Positions 59,775 through 64,000 of a stretch of 64,000 nucleotides of DNA are shown here, in pieces. This DNA comes from Methylocystis heyeri. Its GTDB lineage: Bacteria > Pseudomonadota > Alphaproteobacteria > Rhizobiales > Beijerinckiaceae. The notes under the pieces are model-generated. The model saw only the letters and a program-made list of their open reading frames with translations. It was not told the DNA's origin and did not search any database. Both the position numbers and the translations under genes were made by a program. Numbering within the stretch: the first letter of the stretch is position 1; every line of letters starts with the position of its first letter. The DNA lies in contig NZ_CP046052.1 in the NCBI RefSeq assembly GCF_004802635.2, positions 3,286,001-3,350,000 of the forward strand. Direction: 5' to 3'.

Positions 59775-62700
59775 ATGAACGACACCGATTCCAAGGCCGC
59801 CGTCGATTATTCCACGAGCCTCTATCTGCCGCGCACGGATTTTCCGATGCGCGCCGGCCTGCCGCAGCAGGAGCCCAAGATCCTCGCCCGCTGGGAGGAG
59901 ATCGGCCTTAACGAGCAGATGCGCGAGGCCGGCGAGGGCCGCCCCAAATTCGTGCTGCACGACGGGCCCCCTTACGCCAACGGCAACATCCATATCGGCC
60001 ACGCGCTGAACAAGATTCTCAAGGATGTCGTGACCCGCAGCCAGCGCATGACCGGGAAGGATTGCGCCTATGTGCCGGGCTGGGACTGCCACGGCCTGCC
60101 GATCGAATGGAAGATCGAGGAAGAAAACTACCGCGCCAAGGGCAAGAAGAAGCCCGACTTCTCCGACCCCGAGGCCATGGTCGCCTTCCGCCGGGAATGC
60201 CGCGCCTATGCCGAAAAATGGCTTATCCAGCAGCGCGAGGAGTTCAAGCGGCTCGGCGTCGCCGGCGAATGGGAGCGCCCCTACACCACCATGGCCTATC
60301 CGGCCGAGGCGCGCATCGCCGCGGAGATCCTGAAATTCGCCGAGAATGGCCTGCTCTATCGCGGCTCCAAGCCGGTGATGTGGTCGGTGGTGGAGAAAAC
60401 CGCCCTCGCCGAGGCCGAAGTCGAATATGAGGACCATGTCAGCGACACGGTGTTCGTGGCGTTTCCCACGGGCCAGGGTCCTTCGGTGGTCATCTGGACA
60501 ACGACGCCCTGGACGCTGCCCGGCAACCGGGCGATCTCTTTTTCGCACAAGATCGCCTATGGGCTTTATCGGGTGACCCAGGCCCCCGAGGGCAATTGGA
60601 CCAAGACCGGCGCGGAATATATCTTAGCGGACAAGCTCGCCGAGGGCGCGTTCAAGGCGGCCAGGGTCGAAAGCTTCGAGCGCGTTCGGGACGTGGCCGC
60701 CGCGGAGCTCGCCGGCCTGACCTGTTCTCATCCCCTCGCGCATCTGGGCTATGATTTCCCAGTCCCCCTGCTCGACGGCGACCATGTCACCGACGACACC
60801 GGCACGGGTTTCGTCCACACCGCCCCCGGCCACGGCCGCGAGGACTTCGATATCTGGATGGCCAGCGGGCGCATGCTGGCCGACCGCGGAATAGAGACGC
60901 GCATTCCCTATACGGTCGACGAGGACGGCTTCTACACCGCCGACGCGCCGGGTTTTGCGGGCAAACGCGTGCTGACTGAAAAGGGCGACAAGGGCGACGC
61001 CAACGAGGCCGTCATCGCGGCGCTGGTCGAGGCCGGCAATATCCTCTCCCGCGGGCGGCTCAAGCACCAATATCCGCACAGCTGGCGCTCCAAGAAGCCG
61101 GTGATCTTCCGCAATACGCCGCAGTGGTTCATCGCCATGGACAAGCCGCTCGGCCCTTCCCACCCTCCCCTCGAGGGGGAGGGTCGCGCTGCAAGCGCGG
61201 GGTGGGGTGAGGCGACGGCTACGATGGGGCACAACGCCCCGACGCTGCGCCATCTCGCGCTTTCGGAGATCGCGCGCACGCAATGGACGCCGCGGGCGGG
61301 CGAGAACCGCATCACCGGCATGATCGCCAATCGACCCGATTGGGTGGTCTCGCGCCAGCGCGCCTGGGGCGTGCCGATCGCGCTGTTCGTGAAGAAAGGA
61401 ACCCACGAACCGCTCATCGACCCGCGCGTAAACGCCCGTATCGTCGCCGCCTTCGAAAAAGAGGGCGCCGACGCCTGGTTCGAAGCCGGCGCGGCGCAGC
61501 GTTTTCTTGCGCCCGAGCACGATCCGGCGGACTATGAAAAAGTCTCCGACGTACTCGACGTGTGGTTCGATTCCGGCTCCACCCATGCTTTCGTGCTGGA
61601 AGACCCGGAAGCCTTCCCGACGCTGAAAGGCATCCATCGCAAGCGCGACGGCGGCGAGGACGAGATCATGTATCTCGAAGGCTCGGACCAGCATCGCGGC
61701 TGGTTTCATTCCTCGCTGCTCGAATCCTGCGGCACGCGCCATCGCGCGCCCTATGACGCCGTTCTCACCCATGGCTTCGTGCTGGACGAGAAGGGCCGCA
61801 AAATGTCCAAATCTCTCGGCAATGTGGTCGCCCCGCAAAAGGTGATTTCAGATTCGGGAGCCGACATCTTGCGTCTTTGGGTCTGCGCCTTCGACTACGC
61901 CGACGACCTCCGGGTCGGGCCGGAAATCCTGAAGACTTTCGTGGAAACCTACCGCAAGCTGCGCAACACCATTCGCTGGATGCTGGGCACGCTGGCGCAT
62001 TACGCGCCCGGCGAGCGCGACCTGCTCCACGCGCCGGAGCTCGAGCGGCTCATGCTGCATCGGCTGGTCGAACTCGACGAACAGGTCCGCACCGCCTATG
62101 CCGCCTATGATTTCAAGAAGATCGTAGCGCTGCTGACCCCGTTCATGACCAGCGATCTCTCGGCTTTCTACTTCGACATCCGCAAGGATGCGCTTTATTG
62201 CGATCCGCCATCCAGCGCCAAGCGCCGTGCGGCGCTCGCGACGATCGAACAGATCTTCCGCTGCCTGACGACCTGGCTCGCCCCGATCCTCGTCTTCACT
62301 GCGGAAGAAGCCTGGCTGTCGCGTTATCCCGGCGCCGGCTCCGTGCACCTCGAGCTCTTCCCCGACGTTCCGTCGCATTGGCGCGACGAGGCCCTGGCGC
62401 AAAAATGGAGCGACATTCGCGCGATCCGCGCCGTCGTCACCGGCGCGCTGGAGCTGGAGCGGGCGCAAAAACGCATCGGCTCCTCGCTGGAGGCGGCGCC
62501 TGTGGTCTATATCGCCGACCCCAAGCTGCGACTCGCGCTCGACGGCGTCGATTTCGCGGAAGTCTGCATCACTTCCGACATCGTCCTCGATACCGAATCC
62601 GAAGCGCCCGCCGACGCCTTCCGGCTCGAAGAGACCAGGGGCGTGGCGGTCGCCTTTGCGCCGGCGGCGGGGGTCAAATGCGCGCGCTCATGGCGCTATT

Positions 62701-62795
62701 TCGATCCCGCCGCCGCCGACCCCGCTTACCCCGACGTCACTCCGCGCGACGCCGAGGCGCTGCGCGAACTCGCAGAGGCGGGGCTTTGGCCTTGA
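59775..62795 (+). CDS. ileS: isoleucyl-tRNA synthetase
   Basis: 1006 residues. Class I synthetase charging tRNA-Ile. HIGH is present in [18 protein letters not shown] in [10 protein letters not shown], and the editing (CP1) domain has [10 protein letters not shown]. The anticodon-binding domain follows from about residue 710. Between the motif [10 protein letters not shown] and [15 protein letters not shown] lies an in-frame 26-residue stretch (about 461-486) absent from normal IleS; its DNA is a palindromic repeat (61153-61230). No ribosome site is clear upstream of the ATG, and the 217 bases upstream (59558-59774) show no recognisable leader. Confidence 0.96.
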   Translation: MNDTDSKAAVDYSTSLYLPRTDFPMRAGLPQQEPKILARWEEIGLNEQMREAGEGRPKFVLHDGPPYANGNIHIGHALNKILKDVVTRSQRMTGKDCAYVPGWDCHGLPIEWKIEEENYRAKGKKKPDFSDPEAMVAFRRECRAYAEKWLIQQREEFKRLGVAGEWERPYTTMAYPAEARIAAEILKFAENGLLYRGSKPVMWSVVEKTALAEAEVEYEDHVSDTVFVAFPTGQGPSVVIWTTTPWTLPGNRAISFSHKIAYGLYRVTQAPEGNWTKTGAEYILADKLAEGAFKAARVESFERVRDVAAAELAGLTCSHPLAHLGYDFPVPLLDGDHVTDDTGTGFVHTAPGHGREDFDIWMASGRMLADRGIETRIPYTVDEDGFYTADAPGFAGKRVLTEKGDKGDANEAVIAALVEAGNILSRGRLKHQYPHSWRSKKPVIFRNTPQWFIAMDKPLGPSHPPLEGEGRAASAGWGEATATMGHNAPTLRHLALSEIARTQWTPRAGENRITGMIANRPDWVVSRQRAWGVPIALFVKKGTHEPLIDPRVNARIVAAFEKEGADAWFEAGAAQRFLAPEHDPADYEKVSDVLDVWFDSGSTHAFVLEDPEAFPTLKGIHRKRDGGEDEIMYLEGSDQHRGWFHSSLLESCGTRHRAPYDAVLTHGFVLDEKGRKMSKSLGNVVAPQKVISDSGADILRLWVCAFDYADDLRVGPEILKTFVETYRKLRNTIRWMLGTLAHYAPGERDLLHAPELERLMLHRLVELDEQVRTAYAAYDFKKIVALLTPFMTSDLSAFYFDIRKDALYCDPPSSAKRRAALATIEQIFRCLTTWLAPILVFTAEEAWLSRYPGAGSVHLELFPDVPSHWRDEALAQKWSDIRAIRAVVTGALELERAQKRIGSSLEAAPVVYIADPKLRLALDGVDFAEVCITSDIVLDTESEAPADAFRLEETRGVAVAFAPAAGVKCARSWRYFDPAAADPAYPDVTPRDAEALRELAEAGLWP
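61153..61230 (+). repeat. palindromic repeat element inserted in the ileS reading frame
   Basis: An outer stem CCCACCC / GGGTGGGG encloses two hairpins, CCCTCCCC-TCGAG-GGGGAGGG (61163-61183) and CGCGCT-GCA-AGCGCG (61185-61199), giving a cruciform. The translation [18 protein letters not shown] is a well-known product of alphaproteobacterial coding-region repeats. The element keeps the frame open and adds about 26 residues. Confidence 0.85.
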
Positions 62796-62835
62796 GCGGC
62801 GCGTCTGAGGCCGCGCCGGCAGGGACGCCGGCGCA

Positions 62836-64000
62836 GTGAAGGTCCTGTTTGCATTCTTGACGAACTCGGTCGCGAATTTCGTGATCGGCCTCATGGTCGC
62901 CAAATATCTCGGCCCCGAGGAATACGGCCGGTTCGCCATCGCCTTCTCGATCACCGCGGTGGTTCAGACCGCGCTGTTCGACTGGCTGCGCCTCTCCGCG
63001 ACGCGCTTCTATTCGGAGCGCGTGCGGGACAATCAGCCGGTGGTGCGCGCGAGCCTCGACGTGTCCTTCATCGCGGTGACGGGAGCGCTGGGGCTTTCCA
63101 CCTTCCTGTTCGGATTTTTCGGCCCCGCCCTCGATTTCGAAAGCGAACTGATCCTGCTCGCCCTGCTGGCCGCAGTTGTGAACGGGCTGTTCGATTATTC
63201 CACCGCTTTGGTCAGGGCGCGCTTCGAGGACGAACTCTACGGCCGGCTCGTGCTCGGCAAGAACCTGCTGTCCCTGATCCTCACCGGAGGGGGGGCCCTG
63301 TTGTTCCATTCCGCAGCGGTGGCGATGGGCGGCGCGATCCTCAGCCTGCTCGGGACCGTCGTCGCCGCGCGCGCCTCGTTGACGGACACGGGGGCCTCGC
63401 TCGTCGCCGCCCGTTTCAAGACCGCCAGGACGCTGGCGGCCTATAGCGCGCCGATCGTCGCGGCTCATCTGATCTATCAGGCCATTCCCCTGGCGACGCG
63501 TTCGGTCGTCGCCAGCGTCTACGACCTCGCCGAGACGGGGCAATTCGCCCTCGCCTTCGACCTCGGCATGCGCGCCGTTCTGGCGCTGGGGCAGGCTCTG
63601 GACGTCCTGCTGTTCCAGATCGCCGTGGCGGCGCATGAAAACTACGGCGACTACAGGGCGCGGCGGCAGGTCGGCCGCAACATGGCCGTGGTGCTAGCCT
63701 TTCTGCTGCCGGCCTGCGCCGGGGTCTATCTGGTGATGCCCTCGATCGAGCTCTTGATCGTGCCGAGCCAGTATCGCGGCCCCTTCGGCCATTATCTGAA
63801 CCTTCAGCTGCCCGGGCTTTTCGCCATGGGGATGATCCTTTTCGGCGTCAATCCCGTGTTCCAGATCGCCAAGAAAACGGCCCCGATGGTCGGCGCGGCT
63901 CTGTTCGCCAGCGCCGGAGGTCTGCTGATACTCGCGATCCTGCCCTGGGGAAAGGACGCCTCCAATCTCGCGCTGGCGCAATGCGGCGCCTATATCGCGG
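62836..64000 (+). CDS. polysaccharide biosynthesis flippase (Wzx/MATE-like), 5' part
   Basis: 388 residues are visible before the window ends; the frame is still open. It starts at a GTG at 62836. The N-terminus KVLFAFLTNSVANFVIGLMVAKYLGPEEYGRFAIAFS is characteristic of O-antigen/polysaccharide flippases (PF01943/MVIN superfamily). At least nine hydrophobic segments are seen. It moves lipid-linked sugars across the inner membrane; the polymer involved is unknown. It follows ileS by 40 bases on the same strand but is probably an independent gene. Confidence 0.8.
   Translation, partial: MKVLFAFLTNSVANFVIGLMVAKYLGPEEYGRFAIAFSITAVVQTALFDWLRLSATRFYSERVRDNQPVVRASLDVSFIAVTGALGLSTFLFGFFGPALDFESELILLALLAAVVNGLFDYSTALVRARFEDELYGRLVLGKNLLSLILTGGGALLFHSAAVAMGGAILSLLGTVVAARASLTDTGASLVAARFKTARTLAAYSAPIVAAHLIYQAIPLATRSVVASVYDLAETGQFALAFDLGMRAVLALGQALDVLLFQIAVAAHENYGDYRARRQVGRNMAVVLAFLLPACAGVYLVMPSIELLIVPSQYRGPFGHYLNLQLPGLFAMGMILFGVNPVFQIAKKTAPMVGAALFASAGGLLILAILPWGKDASNLALAQCGAYIA

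Overview
The window is 64 kb of high-GC alphaproteobacterial chromosome. Markers of the Hyphomicrobiales/Rhizobiales are Irr (heme-responsive Fur-family regulator), a CcrM-type DNA methyltransferase, the TimA-MltA-Smr block, HemY beside a mitofilin-like (Mic60-type) protein, DUF6460, an ISAs1 element and a class I polyhydroxyalkanoate (PHA) synthase. The feel is of the Methylocystaceae/Beijerinckiaceae neighbourhood (Methylocystis/Methylosinus type), but no methane or methanol oxidation gene is present, so that placement is inference. I see no rRNA, tRNA or CRISPR array and no large horizontally acquired island.

Layout. 0-5 kb: a gene tail, an orphan phage-tail-like gene, a His-rich SmbP-like metal-binding protein, small envelope proteins and a cupredoxin plus FTR1 iron uptake pair. 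5-12 kb: a 2-hydroxyacid dehydrogenase divergent from an SH3-domain protein, irr, prfB (release factor 2, with a programmed +1 frameshift) and prfC (release factor 3). An intact 1201-bp ISAs1 element with a perfect 10-bp target duplication separates prfB from prfC. 12-16 kb: PLP decarboxylase, msrA, a membrane protein and a CDP-alcohol phosphatidyltransferase. 15.6-24 kb: a complete kdp operon read leftward, with two microproteins (KdpF and a second KdpF-like peptide), then kdpA, kdpB, kdpC, kdpD and kdpE. 24-32 kb: an iron alcohol dehydrogenase divergent from an AraC regulator, an AlaC/DapL-like aminotransferase, a cluster of dispersed repeats, and phaC. 32-43 kb: an ABC transporter (fused permease plus ATPase) with no binding protein nearby, a glycosyltransferase, a CFA-synthase-like methyltransferase, and the mlaEFD lipid transport operon interrupted by a repeat. 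43-49 kb: dipeptide epimerase, rhodanese, two poorly known proteins, ccrM, rnhB, and a PA0069-type radical SAM gene with a double LexA operator. 49-64 kb: fxsA, timA, mltA, smr, hemY, a mitofilin-like gene, a CoA-ester lyase, a beta-carbonic anhydrase, a HAD hydrolase, a MaoC/PhaJ hydratase, ribF, ileS (carrying an in-frame palindromic repeat) and the start of a polysaccharide flippase.

How it works together. Most of the window is core housekeeping: translation termination, isoleucyl-tRNA, FAD synthesis, K+ uptake, envelope lipid and murein upkeep, iron control. PhaC and the MaoC/PhaJ-type protein are candidate partners in PHA storage. The most distinctive signals are regulatory and structural rather than a new operon: the double LexA box, GANTC and CtrA-like sites at ccrM, the RF2 frameshift, the IS splitting prfB/prfC, and at least three families of palindromic dispersed repeats, plus one more repeat element that is translated inside ileS.
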